Assembly: GCF_005938385.1 (NCBI RefSeq)
Contig: NZ_VCRA01000004.1
Coordinates: forward strand, 374,206 to 438,205
Length of the DNA: 64,000 nt
Direction of reading: 5' to 3'
From: Paenibacillus mesophilus
GTDB lineage: Bacteria > Bacillota > Bacilli > Paenibacillales > NBRC-103111
Shown here piece after piece: positions 35,945 through 44,746 of this stretch. The position numbers and the translations under genes are program-made. A model generated the notes under the pieces. The model did not search any database. It was given only the letters and a program-made list of their open reading frames with translations, and was not told the origin of the DNA. Numbering within the stretch: position 1 is the first letter of the stretch; each line of letters opens with the position of its first letter.

Positions 35945-37698
35945 CGACCTTTCAACTGTTATGGAGATTGATCCGTTATCGCCCGCTCTGGTATACGGCC
36001 AATGCGGCGATGTGGACGCTCATCTATCTCGCACCGGTGCTGCCCGGGCTCGTGACCAAAGCGTTCTTCGACGCCTTGACCGATTCCGCGGCGGCCAAGC
36101 TCGGCATATGGACGATCATCGCGCTTCTGCTCGCATCCACGGCCGTCCGCGCCGTCCTCATCATCTTCGGGTTCTTCACCGACGTCCAGTTCCGGATGCG
36201 CATCGGCGGGCTGCTGCGCCGCAATATGCTGCATCACATTCTGAAGGAGCCGGGGGCGAAGGCGATTCCGGTCTCGCCCGGAGAAGCGATCAGCAACTTC
36301 CGGGACGACGTCGAGCAGACGGAGGAAGCGATCAGCTGGTCGGTGGACGCGTTCGGCATGACCGTCTTCGCCATCGTATCGTTTGCCATTCTGATGCGCA
36401 TCGACACGCAGCTTACGCTGCTCGTCTTCGTGCCGCTCGTGATCGTCGTGACGCTGGCGCAGATCTCGACGGCGCGGCTGCAAAAGTACCGCGCGGCGAG
36501 CCGGGAAGCGACCGGACAAGTGACCGAAGCGATCAGCGAAATGTTCGGAGCGGTGCAGGCGATCCAAGTGGCGGGCGCCGAAGCGCGCGTCATCGACCGG
36601 TTCAGGACGTTGAACGACCAGCGACGCAGCGCCATGCTGAAAGACAAGCTGCTGAACCAGACGCTCGATTCGGTGTTCTCCAACACCGTCAACCTCGGCA
36701 CCGGCCTCATTCTGCTGCTCGGCGCTCAGGCGATGCGGGGAGGCAGCTTCACCGTAGGCGACTTCGCGCTGTTCGTCTACTACTTGACGTTCGTCACGCA
36801 GTTCATCCAGAACTTCGGCAAATTTCTGACTTACTTCAAGCAAACCGAAGTGGCCAAGCAGCGGATGGAAAGCTTGCTGCAAAATGCGCCGCCGGCGGTG
36901 CTCGTCGAACCGAATCCGCTCTATCTTCGCGGACCGCTCGCAGAACCGGCCGTTCCGGTCAAGACGGCGGAGGACCGGCTCGACGTTCTGGAAGTCTCGG
37001 GCCTCACCTACCGCTACCCGGAGACGGGCAGAGGCATCGACGGCATCGACTTGCGGCTGCCCCGCCACTCGTTCACGGTCGTCACCGGGCGCATCGGCTC
37101 CGGCAAGACCACACTCGTGCGCACGCTGCTCGGACTGCTGCCGAAGGACGGCGGCATTGTCCGCTGGAACGGCCGCACCGTCGAAGATTCCGGCAGCTTC
37201 TTCGTGCCGCCGCGCAGCGCCTACACCCCGCAGGTGCCGCGGCTGTACAGCGACACACTGAAGCGCAACATCCTGCTCGGCGCGGCCGACGATCCGGCTG
37301 CGCTGGACGCTGCGATCCGCGCCGCGGTGCTCGAGCCCGATATCGCCGGGCTCCCGTCCGGACTCGACACCGTCATCGGTCCGCGCGGCGTCAAGCTGTC
37401 CGGCGGACAGGCGCAGCGGACGGCGGCGGCGCGCATGTTCGCCCGCGACGCCGAGCTGCTCGTCTTCGACGACTTGTCCAGCGCGCTCGACGTCGAGACG
37501 GAGCGCAAGCTGTGGGAGCGGCTGTTCGAACGCCGCTCGGCCACCTGTCTCGTCGTCTCGCACCGTAAAGCCGCGCTCGCCTATGCCGACCGCATCCTCG
37601 TGCTGAAGGACGGACGGCTCGAAGCCGAAGGCACGCTGAAGGAGCTGCTGGCGGACAGTGAGGAGATGCGACGGCTGTGGAACCGGGAGCTGGAATAA
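35941..37698 (+). CDS. ABC exporter subunit B, noncanonical Walker B
   Basis: 585 residues from ATG 35941, overlapping the upstream stop. Membrane domain ~15-310 (ALLLASTAVRAVLIIFGFFT, FAIVSFAILM, LVFVPLVIVVTL), ATPase domain ~345-580. Walker A GRIGSGKTT; Q-loop AYTPQVPRLY; signature LSGGQAQRTAAAR intact; Walker B LLVFDDLSSALD, with Asp where the catalytic Glu should be; H-loop VVSHRKAAL. Together with the LSAGE signature of the partner, this gives one degenerate and one consensus ATP site, as in known heterodimeric exporters. A 19-bp hairpin follows. Confidence 0.92.
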   Translation: MTTFQLLWRLIRYRPLWYTANAAMWTLIYLAPVLPGLVTKAFFDALTDSAAAKLGIWTIIALLLASTAVRAVLIIFGFFTDVQFRMRIGGLLRRNMLHHILKEPGAKAIPVSPGEAISNFRDDVEQTEEAISWSVDAFGMTVFAIVSFAILMRIDTQLTLLVFVPLVIVVTLAQISTARLQKYRAASREATGQVTEAISEMFGAVQAIQVAGAEARVIDRFRTLNDQRRSAMLKDKLLNQTLDSVFSNTVNLGTGLILLLGAQAMRGGSFTVGDFALFVYYLTFVTQFIQNFGKFLTYFKQTEVAKQRMESLLQNAPPAVLVEPNPLYLRGPLAEPAVPVKTAEDRLDVLEVSGLTYRYPETGRGIDGIDLRLPRHSFTVVTGRIGSGKTTLVRTLLGLLPKDGGIVRWNGRTVEDSGSFFVPPRSAYTPQVPRLYSDTLKRNILLGAADDPAALDAAIRAAVLEPDIAGLPSGLDTVIGPRGVKLSGGQAQRTAAARMFARDAELLVFDDLSSALDVETERKLWERLFERRSATCLVVSHRKAALAYADRILVLKDGRLEAEGTLKELLADSEEMRRLWNRELE

Positions 37699-37716
37699 GC
37701 TTGGGAGCGCAAAGAA

Positions 37717-37755
37717 CGGGGCCGAGTTTCCGTAACGGAAACTCGGCCCCGTTCT
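37717..37755. terminator. Perfect 18-19-bp hairpin between convergent genes
   Basis: GAACGGGGCCGAGTTTCCG and its exact complement flank a TAA loop. No long U tract follows on either side, so it may act by strong stem formation or be a protected 3' end; it lies between the convergent ABC pair and glycan operon. Confidence 0.6.
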
Positions 37756-37807
37756 GCCTAAGCGGACATTGCATGCGCGATTTCGTTTCGAAGCGGGGCG
37801 CCGTAAC

Positions 37808-38191
37808 CTATGCCGTGCCGCGAAGGCGAAACGTCCAAACCCGGTTCAGCCAATAATTCGACAACGGAATGACGGTCATTGCGAGCGTCTGCCCGACCAC
37901 GTAATGCATAGTTAACCAATCGGTGCAGATGTACATGACGAGCGCGTTCAACGCCAGCCCGGACACCGAGACGGCCGCGTACCGTAGAAATTCGGTCAGT
38001 CTGCGTGCGTTCGAGCGAAAGGTCCATTTCCGATTCAAGCCGTACTGGACGATGACGGTCAAGATGAAGCCCGCGATCGAAGCCGGCACGGGAGCGGCTC
38101 CCGCCGCCTCGACAAGCAGGATCAAGGCGATGAAATGGAGAAAAGCGCCGAACATGCCGACGATCCCATATTTCAGCAACTTACTATGCAT
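37808..38191 (-). CDS. GtrA family membrane protein
   Basis: About 127 residues from ATG 38191, which overlaps the upstream GT2 stop by 8 nt. Four membrane segments: FGAFLHFIALILLVEAAGA, IAGFILTVIVQYGLNRKWTF, VSVSGLALNALVMY, TLAMTVIPLSNYWLNRVWTF. The paired N..WTF motifs are typical of GtrA (PF04138), which helps move or organise polyprenyl-phosphate-linked sugars for glycan decoration. It pairs with the GtrB-like GT2 just upstream. Last gene of the glycan operon. Confidence 0.9.
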   Translation of the reverse strand: MHSKLLKYGIVGMFGAFLHFIALILLVEAAGAAPVPASIAGFILTVIVQYGLNRKWTFRSNARRLTEFLRYAAVSVSGLALNALVMYICTDWLTMHYVVGQTLAMTVIPLSNYWLNRVWTFRLRGTA

Positions 38192-39173
38192 GCCGGCCGC
38201 CAGTAAGCGCAAACCCGTTCCCCTCCGTTTCCTGTCCGGCACGTTCGCGGATCAAATACCGCGGCCTGCCCTTTACTTCGTTATATATCGCCGCGACATA
38301 CTCGCCGATCGTGGAGAGCGAGATCATGACGGCGCTGCCGATTACGAGCAGAAGCAGAATGACCGTCGTAAAGCCGGTCACCGCTCCCCCCGTCCATTTC
38401 CGTACAAGCGTCTGCACGCCCAGTCCGAACGCCCCGACCATGAACAGCAGACCGACGACTCCGATCAACCGCAGCGGCACGGCCGAATATGCGATGATCG
38501 CATTAAGCGCCAGCCGCGCAAGCGCGAGAAACCCCCATCGAGTCTGTCCCCCCGAGCGGGGAGGTACGTCGAATTCTACTTTGGCCGTATGGAAGCCGAG
38601 CCAAACGATCATCCCCCGGAAAAACGTCGTCCGCTCCGGAAGCCGTTTCCAAGCATCCACCACTTTGCGGTCCAGCAGCTTGTAATCCGAGGCGCCCTCG
38701 AACCGATGACCGGTAAGACGGGTCAGCGCGCCGTAAAACGTTTTGGCCCCGATCCGCTTGACGACGGGCTCGTTTCCCCGCACCCGCTTGACCCCTTCGA
38801 CGATGTCGATGCCGCCGTCCGACCTCCACATGCGCACCATCGTCTCGATCAGCTCGGGGGGATGCTGCAGGTCCGCGTCCATGACGATTACCGCTGACCC
38901 GAGCGCATCCTCGAGTCCCGCGCACAGCGCCGTTTCCTTGCCGAAATTGCGGCTGAGCCGCAGCCCGCGGACTCCCCTGATCCGTTTGGAACACTGCTGC
39001 AGAACATCCCATGTATTGTCGGAGGAGCCGTCGTCCACCACGACGATTTCGTAGCGGGAGGAGGCGAGTTCGGCGTGCAACGCGACGATTTCCAGCGTAT
39101 GCGACAGCTGCTTCTCTTCGTTGTAGGCCGGAATTACGATAGACAGCTCCGGGCCATTTCGCTCGTTCGTCAT
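38184..39173 (-). CDS. GtrB/DPM1-like glycosyltransferase family 2
   Basis: 329 residues. GT2 fold: LSIVIPAYNEEKQLSHTLEI, ISRYEIVVVDDGSSDNTWDV (reading SSRYEIVVVDDGSSDNTWDV), DADLQHPPELIETM (DxD), GASDYKLLDRKVVDAW, then two C-terminal membrane helices (LIGVVGLLFMVGAFGLGV and GFTTVILLLLVIGSAVMIS). Typical enzymes move a sugar from a nucleotide donor to polyprenyl phosphate on the cytosolic face, feeding the GT-C enzyme and the GtrA partner in this operon. The donor sugar is unknown; mannose is plausible because manC is in the same operon. Confidence 0.9.
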   Translation of the reverse strand: MTNERNGPELSIVIPAYNEEKQLSHTLEIVALHAELASSRYEIVVVDDGSSDNTWDVLQQCSKRIRGVRGLRLSRNFGKETALCAGLEDALGSAVIVMDADLQHPPELIETMVRMWRSDGGIDIVEGVKRVRGNEPVVKRIGAKTFYGALTRLTGHRFEGASDYKLLDRKVVDAWKRLPERTTFFRGMIVWLGFHTAKVEFDVPPRSGGQTRWGFLALARLALNAIIAYSAVPLRLIGVVGLLFMVGAFGLGVQTLVRKWTGGAVTGFTTVILLLLVIGSAVMISLSTIGEYVAAIYNEVKGRPRYLIRERAGQETEGNGFALTGGRHA

Positions 39174-39179
39174 GCGCTT

Positions 39180-40859
39180 TCACTCCTTCCCTGCTTCTCC
39201 CTGCCGCCCGTAGCCGGTTAGCCCCGTTACTTTGTACAGCCGCCAAGCGTTATTCCCGAATTCCTTGTACAGTTCAGCCCAGTCGGCGCCGTTCGCGTAC
39301 AAATTCGGATACGTGACGATAATCGCGCTTCCTATCGATTCGGATGACGGCCGAGGGATCAGAATATACTCGACGCCATAATTCGCCGGATTGCTCATTG
39401 CATCCCGGAATATGCGGTCGCTTGTAATTACGTATCTTTGCGGATTGCGGGACTTGACAATAATCCGGTAGGCTGAATAAGAGTCCATCATGACCACGGC
39501 ATCCGGAAGCTCCGCATTCAAATAATCGGCTATCGACTTCTCCAGCTTCATATCCTCGTAATGGCTGCCAAGTGTAATGTACGTATGCTCGTCGGGCGCG
39601 ATTTTGGGATTGGTCATCGCATAGGTGAGCAGAACCGCACTGCCCAGCAAGCCGGCGAACACAAGAATCCTGCCCGCGGCCCGCCATTTGATCTGGCTTA
39701 GCTCATACGGTAGCCAAGCTACCGTAATCGGGAAGCCGTACATGAAATAGCGGAACCAGGCGAACGTCGTCCCCTTCAGCAGCATGACGTATTGCAGCGC
39801 CGGGATGGAGACGAACATCAGGATCAAGATGAGCAGATCCCATCGGAACAATCGGCCGGAAAAGAGGCGGATCAGGACAACCACGCCCAAAGGGATGGCA
39901 TAATAGGCCGTCTTCTGCGCAGCCGTAACAAACGCGAGCCACGGATTGCCCAGAATGCGGACATATTCCTCGTTTTCCATCAGAATGCCTGCCTGAGCCA
40001 CGTTCGAGTACTCCGAGTTCAAGAAATAAAGCGGGTTGCCCATGAGCAAGTAGTTCCACCAAATCCACAGCAGCCCCGAGTAGACGACCGGCGCCATCAG
40101 CAGCACGAGCGTGCCTTCCCCGCGTATCCACTGGTATTTCCACCGGCGCTGCTCGATCGGCTTCAAGGCGGATCGCCGATGCCTCAGCATGGTGGCGATC
40201 AGGACAGCGGCGAATAGCGCCGCGCCGAAGGGAACCGCCTCATAGCGCGTCCAGAACGCCAGCGACAGCGTAAAGCTTGCCGCAACCATGCCGAACGGTT
40301 TCTCGTCATTTAGCCAGCGGGCGAACGAGATGACCGTCCACATCGTAAAGAAATGGAACGGGGCGTCGCTGAGCCCGTTGGAGCCGAATAAAAGCACAAA
40401 CGGATTCAGGCAGTAGAGCAAGGCCAGCAGCACGCTGGTCGCCGCCCCGAGCCGATAGCGAAGCCCTTCGGAAGCGAGCAGCACCGCCGTGCCCGCCGCG
40501 AACAGCGAGCTCATCAGGACGCCGGCCAAGCCGTGGGAAGCCACTTCCGGGAAGATCGGGTACAGCAGCAAAAACAACATGTTCACGAGGCTCGGCAGCG
40601 GGTTCCAGACGAACCCGATCGCCGCCAGATGCGGGTCGCGGCTGTATAGCACATAAAAGGCGTTGGCTACCCGGCTCATCGCGTCGGAATGCGTGTAATC
40701 CAGCGTATAGGCATAATGAAATCCCAAAGCGAATTCGACGGCGAACACGAGCATAAACAACACGGCAAGCAGCAGCCTGCGCTTGATCGCACCCGAAGTA
40801 GAATCGGCGGAGCCGGATGGATCGTTCGGCGAGGTCGTCGCCGTCTCCAAGTGTGCCAC
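39180..40859 (-). CDS. GT-C type membrane glycosyltransferase
   Basis: 559 residues. About ten predicted membrane helices (AVLFMLVFAVEFALGFHYAY, VLMSSLFAAGTAVLLASE, FGMVAASFTLSLAFW, LLILILMFVSIPALQYVMLL) with an extracytoplasmic tail of ~130 residues. The first loop has THSDAMSRVANAFYVLYSR, with an acidic residue where GT-C enzymes place their catalytic Asp. It probably transfers a polyprenyl-linked sugar (made by the GT2 downstream) on the outer face. No signal peptide. 14 nt upstream of the MshEN-GT2 stop, in operon. Confidence 0.85.
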   Translation of the reverse strand: MAHLETATTSPNDPSGSADSTSGAIKRRLLLAVLFMLVFAVEFALGFHYAYTLDYTHSDAMSRVANAFYVLYSRDPHLAAIGFVWNPLPSLVNMLFLLLYPIFPEVASHGLAGVLMSSLFAAGTAVLLASEGLRYRLGAATSVLLALLYCLNPFVLLFGSNGLSDAPFHFFTMWTVISFARWLNDEKPFGMVAASFTLSLAFWTRYEAVPFGAALFAAVLIATMLRHRRSALKPIEQRRWKYQWIRGEGTLVLLMAPVVYSGLLWIWWNYLLMGNPLYFLNSEYSNVAQAGILMENEEYVRILGNPWLAFVTAAQKTAYYAIPLGVVVLIRLFSGRLFRWDLLILILMFVSIPALQYVMLLKGTTFAWFRYFMYGFPITVAWLPYELSQIKWRAAGRILVFAGLLGSAVLLTYAMTNPKIAPDEHTYITLGSHYEDMKLEKSIADYLNAELPDAVVMMDSYSAYRIIVKSRNPQRYVITSDRIFRDAMSNPANYGVEYILIPRPSSESIGSAIIVTYPNLYANGADWAELYKEFGNNAWRLYKVTGLTGYGRQGEAGKE

Positions 40860-40873
40860 CTCGCATCCCCCCC

Positions 40874-43216
40874 TTAGGCTGTCTTAGTCGCATCGTGAGG
40901 AGTCTGGCCCGAAGCGAGGCCGTGCACCGTCTTTTCCCAATAGAAAGGCTTCGTAACAAGCTGCCAGGCCGCCTTGAAAGCAGCAATGCTCATCATCGCC
41001 CAGTAAATGGGGGTGAGCAGGGCATACTTGACCAGCGAGTAGGAAAGATCGTATTTCCGCTTCATCTCCAGCTCGCGAATGACCCAGTATACTCCGGCGA
41101 TGTTCGTGAACACGAACAGGAAGTTGCCGAGCAAAAATTCGATGGCGGAAAAATAATAAATGATTCCCGGAAAAAACTGCGGGATGATCGCCAGCTTCCA
41201 GCCGTACCACAGTACGAGCATCAGCCAAAAAATCGGATTGAGCAGCGGCAGCATCGGTGTCGCCAACACCATTACCTGAAACCCCATGAATCCCTTAAGC
41301 CCGAGCTCCCGGTACAGCCGAAACGGATTGCGCATGTGCACCAGCCATGTCTGCATATAACCTTTGATCCAGCGCGAGCGCTGCCGTATCCAATTGCCGG
41401 TTCGGCTATTCGCCTCCTCCCACGTCCGGGAGTCGACGATGGCCGTCGTATAGCCGGATTTGTACAGCCGGATGCCGAGATCGGCATCCTCCGTCACATT
41501 ATAAGGATCCCAGGCGCCCATTTCCTTGAGAACCGACATCTTGAAATGGTTGGATGTGCCGCCTAGCGGAATCGGAACGTCCAGTTGCATAACCCCGGGA
41601 AGCAGCAGCTCGAACCACATGCTGTATTCTTGCGTAAACCATCGCGTCAGCAGGTTTTGACCGCTATTGAAGTAGTTCAGCTTCGCCTGGATGCAGGCGC
41701 AATGATCCGGGCTTTTCAAGAAAGCGGCGTGCACCTTCTTCAGCTGGTCCGGGTCCGGACGATCCTCCGCGTCGAAAATGACCACGTATTCGCCTCGGGC
41801 GCGGACCAGTCCGTAATTGCACGCCTTCGGCTTCGTCTTCGGCAGACTGTGCGGCACGACGATTGTCGTGTAGTAGGGCGGCAGCTTCATTTCCTTCAAG
41901 ATGCGCTGCGCATCCACGTCGTCCTCCTCGATCAGCAGCCGAACGTCAAGCTTTGCCTTCGGATAGTCGAGACTTTCTATATTGTCCAGCAATTGCGGAA
42001 TGACTTCGCTTTCCTTGTACATCGGCACCAGAATCGTATAGATCGGCAGCGTCCGTTCGTCGATCTGCTCGATCTGGTCCGGCGTGAAGCGGATTTGGGC
42101 ATTTTCCCGGGTCCCGTACATAATGATCAGAAACTTGAACAACGTCATCGAAAAATAAAAAAGCTGAATGGCGATATTGACGACAATAAGCGTATGCAGC
42201 CAATCTAGGCCGAGAAAGATGAGGAGCACGAGTCCCAAGGCCCCGAGCACGGTCAGTTGGGGCTTGGTAAACGTCACGTGGGCGGAATTTTCCGGCTGCT
42301 CCATAACCAGCTTTTGCGTGCTTTCCTGCAGCAGCTCGGACGTATACACTTCCTTCCAGAAAAACTCAAGCTCTTCGCGGGTTGCCAACACCTGCTCCAC
42401 CGGCATGCCGAGCATCGTCTCGATATCGAGCAGCTCCGCCTCTTTCAGCGGTGAACCGACGGCCACGAGCGACCGGTTCAAGTCCTGATGGATGACAACG
42501 GCATTGTACCGGCGCGCTGTCTGCTCGGGAAGCTTGGCGATATGGTCGAAAGCGAATTCCGATCCGATCCGCCCCAAATTGTTTTGCGTAGCGACAAGCC
42601 TGTACAGCTTTTCCGGTTCGATAAAGCGAAGCGACATGAGAATATCGCCGAGCATGCCTCCGCTTTTGCGTTGAAAATCGAGCGCCTCGTTTAACTGCTC
42701 TTGCGAGATCGCCCCGGCTTCTACCAGCATTTCCCCGAGACGGCCTTTAAGCCAGCGATTGCCGATGAGCGCCTCGATCTGCGACTTCTCGACAAACCCC
42801 ATCTCCACGAGCAGATCGCCGAGTCGTCCTCCGACCCGCTTCTGACGGTCCATCGCTTCGTGCAGCTGCTGGGCCGTTATTAATCCTTCGGCCACCAGCC
42901 TGTCACCCAACCGAAGCGTCTGAGTCTTCCCGCTGCCCGGTTCGTCGAGCATTGGCTGGAATCCGTCCCTGTCCATGACGTTCAGCTTCAAATCGATCAA
43001 TTGATCGACGATTTTCGTTCTGCTCGCCGCTTCGCTTCTCAGCCACTGCAGCTCTCGCTCCAGCTCCCCGAGCTGCTTCTCCTGCTCGCGCTTTTCCCGC
43101 TCGACCTGCTCCCCGTACGATTCAAGCCAAGCTTCGATTTCGGCGAATTCCTTATCGGTTTCCTTTTTGCGGAGCCCTCGCCAAACTACGCCAAACTCTG
43201 GTTTCTTTGAATCCAT
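40874..43216 (-). CDS. GT2 glycan synthase with four MshEN-type c-di-GMP-binding motifs
   Basis: 780 residues. A coiled coil covers ~20-75. Residues 102-211 hold four 24-residue motifs of the MshEN pattern (RLG..L...G....QL..A...Q), at 102-125, 131-154, 159-182 and 188-211, with 5-, 4- and 5-residue spacers (KRVGG, WLKG, RKSGG). A GspE_N-like region follows (~212-295), then two membrane helices. The GT2 domain (~400-620) has ILVPMYKESEVIP, DAEDRPDPDQL, NVTEDADLGIRL and RQRSRWIKG, the processive D, DxD, TED and Q-x-x-RW set, then four C-terminal helices. By analogy with MshE and NfrB it should polymerise a polysaccharide under c-di-GMP control. Its start overlaps the preceding small gene by 31 nt. 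Confidence 0.9.
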   Translation of the reverse strand: MDSKKPEFGVVWRGLRKKETDKEFAEIEAWLESYGEQVEREKREQEKQLGELERELQWLRSEAASRTKIVDQLIDLKLNVMDRDGFQPMLDEPGSGKTQTLRLGDRLVAEGLITAQQLHEAMDRQKRVGGRLGDLLVEMGFVEKSQIEALIGNRWLKGRLGEMLVEAGAISQEQLNEALDFQRKSGGMLGDILMSLRFIEPEKLYRLVATQNNLGRIGSEFAFDHIAKLPEQTARRYNAVVIHQDLNRSLVAVGSPLKEAELLDIETMLGMPVEQVLATREELEFFWKEVYTSELLQESTQKLVMEQPENSAHVTFTKPQLTVLGALGLVLLIFLGLDWLHTLIVVNIAIQLFYFSMTLFKFLIIMYGTRENAQIRFTPDQIEQIDERTLPIYTILVPMYKESEVIPQLLDNIESLDYPKAKLDVRLLIEEDDVDAQRILKEMKLPPYYTTIVVPHSLPKTKPKACNYGLVRARGEYVVIFDAEDRPDPDQLKKVHAAFLKSPDHCACIQAKLNYFNSGQNLLTRWFTQEYSMWFELLLPGVMQLDVPIPLGGTSNHFKMSVLKEMGAWDPYNVTEDADLGIRLYKSGYTTAIVDSRTWEEANSRTGNWIRQRSRWIKGYMQTWLVHMRNPFRLYRELGLKGFMGFQVMVLATPMLPLLNPIFWLMLVLWYGWKLAIIPQFFPGIIYYFSAIEFLLGNFLFVFTNIAGVYWVIRELEMKRKYDLSYSLVKYALLTPIYWAMMSIAAFKAAWQLVTKPFYWEKTVHGLASGQTPHDATKTA

Positions 43217-43425
43217 TGCTTCAGACTTGCTTCCATATGCTCGATTTCGGTCAACTGTCTTTGGGCTTCTTCGATTTGACGGCGCAGCTCCGCTTGCTCC
43301 GCCAAAAAAGCGGACCGCTGTTGTTTATGACGACGCTCCATATGCCCCGCTTCCCGTTCCAAATGGTTCATGTATCGCTCTACTTTTCTCGGACTGTATC
43401 CGAAAAACGTTTTTTTCAATTCCAT
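43186..43425 (-). CDS. Small DivIVA-like coiled-coil protein
   Basis: 79 residues, ATG 43425 with GGAGG 9 nt upstream. The N-terminus FFGYSPRKVERYMNHLEREA resembles the membrane-curvature-binding segment of DivIVA/GpsB (FxGY...V..FL..), followed by a ~50-residue coiled coil (LAEQAELRRQIEEAQRQLTE). It overlaps the end of manC by 101 nt and the start of the GT2 gene by 31 nt. It may place the synthase at poles or septa; this is inferred. Confidence 0.75.
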   Translation of the reverse strand: MELKKTFFGYSPRKVERYMNHLEREAGHMERRHKQQRSAFLAEQAELRRQIEEAQRQLTEIEHMEASLKQWIQRNQSLA

Positions 43426-44746
43426 GCGTCTCTACCTCCGCTTTCCCGTGATCCGTTAAAACCTCGATGATGTCAAGCGGCCCCTCGGCGTACAGCCCGC
43501 CTTCGTCGTCAGCCTGCAGCTTAACCGTGCTGCCCTGAGACAGCTTCTGTCTCGCTCCGTTAAGGGTAAGCCAAGCTTTTCCGTGGAGAACCGTCCACGA
43601 TATCGCCCCGATGCCTTCAACAGCGGTATGGATCATGGAGGTACCCGGATCCAGATGAATCCGCCTCGTCGTTACGGACGTTCCGTCAGGGAACGCGACG
43701 TTATCCAACGTCTTGGACCAGACTCCGCCTTCCGGGCGTGCCTGTTCCTCTTCCGCCTCCAGCTGGCGAAGTGCGTCTTTCAGCCGGGAGCTTACGCTCT
43801 TCGCGGTAACGAGTATGCCTTCCTCCCCGACCGCAATGGCGATGTCGGTCAATCCCATCGCAATGACGGGCGTATCCGTAGCGTTGACGATATGGACGTC
43901 TTGACAATCATCCGTCAGAATGCCGCTTCCGAGCACGTTTCGGTTCATCGCATTCGTCAGCGAGCACCAAGTGCCGAGATCTTTCCACGGGCCGTCGTAG
44001 ACTAGCGCAGCAATGTTTGTTTCCTTCTCGGCCACGGCATAATCGAAGCTTTCTGCCGTAAGGCGAGAGTAACTGAGCAGAAGCTCCTCGTACGTCTCGG
44101 GCAGCCCCATCCGCTCCAAACGGTCCAGCAAATAACCGGCCCGGAAGCAAAACACGCCGCAGTTCCACAAGGCGCCCGCTCGAATATATTCGGAAGCGTC
44201 CCGCTGGGGCGGCTTCTCCCGGAAATGGCTTATAGTAAGCGGAGTCTCGTCCAGACCCGCCACGGGAATCATGTATCCGTATTTTTCCGATGGGCGGTCC
44301 GGCTTGACGCCGAGGAGGGCTAGGTTCGCTCCGGAGCGTTCGAGAGCCTCCGGCAATCGAAGCATCGTTTCATAGAAGAGGTCGTCCGCCAATCCGTCCA
44401 CCGGCATGACTAGAACCGGTTCGTCGCGCAGCAGCCCCCGGTGGGAGCTCAAGTACGCGACAGCAAGCAGCACGGCAGGATACGTATCCCGCTTCTCGGG
44501 CTCAAACACGAGGTCGACGTCGCTACCCAGCTGCTCGCGGATCGATTCGCGCTGGACGGATGCGGTCGCAATGACCGCAGATCGTTCCAAGCCTCTTCGC
44601 CGAAGCCTGCCCCACACTTGCTGCAGCATCGACATCGGGCGTCCCTGATCGTCGGTCAGCAGTTTCAGCAGCTGCTTAGGGTGTTTGTCGTTGGATAATG
44701 GCCATAATCGTTTACCCGATCCTCCAGAAAGCAATATGATTTTCAT
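43325..44746 (-). CDS. manC: Mannose-1-phosphate guanylyltransferase, long form
   Basis: 473 residues, the length of the two-domain ManC/AlgA type. Nucleotidyltransferase domain ~1-330: MKIILLSGGSGKRLWPLSN, HPKQLLKLL, VMPVDGLADDLF, FREKP (sugar-binding FVEKP variant). C-terminal cupin ~370-460 (HLDPGTSMIHTAVEG, SWTVLHGKAWLTL) as in type II phosphomannose isomerase. It makes GDP-mannose in the cytosol, feeding the glycan synthase. First gene of the operon, whose upstream region holds Spo0A-box-like sequences and a palindrome. The last ~33 codons overlap the DivIVA-like gene. Confidence 0.88.
   Translation of the reverse strand: MKIILLSGGSGKRLWPLSNDKHPKQLLKLLTDDQGRPMSMLQQVWGRLRRRGLERSAVIATASVQRESIREQLGSDVDLVFEPEKRDTYPAVLLAVAYLSSHRGLLRDEPVLVMPVDGLADDLFYETMLRLPEALERSGANLALLGVKPDRPSEKYGYMIPVAGLDETPLTISHFREKPPQRDASEYIRAGALWNCGVFCFRAGYLLDRLERMGLPETYEELLLSYSRLTAESFDYAVAEKETNIAALVYDGPWKDLGTWCSLTNAMNRNVLGSGILTDDCQDVHIVNATDTPVIAMGLTDIAIAVGEEGILVTAKSVSSRLKDALRQLEAEEEQARPEGGVWSKTLDNVAFPDGTSVTTRRIHLDPGTSMIHTAVEGIGAISWTVLHGKAWLTLNGARQKLSQGSTVKLQADDEGGLYAEGPLDIIEVLTDHGKAEVETHGIEKNVFRIQSEKSRAIHEPFGTGSGAYGASS

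Noticed and set aside
35959..37563. 534-codon open frame on the minus strand and a 551-codon frame on the plus strand
   Set aside because: Both are shadows of ABC exporter subunit B, which has intact Walker and signature motifs.
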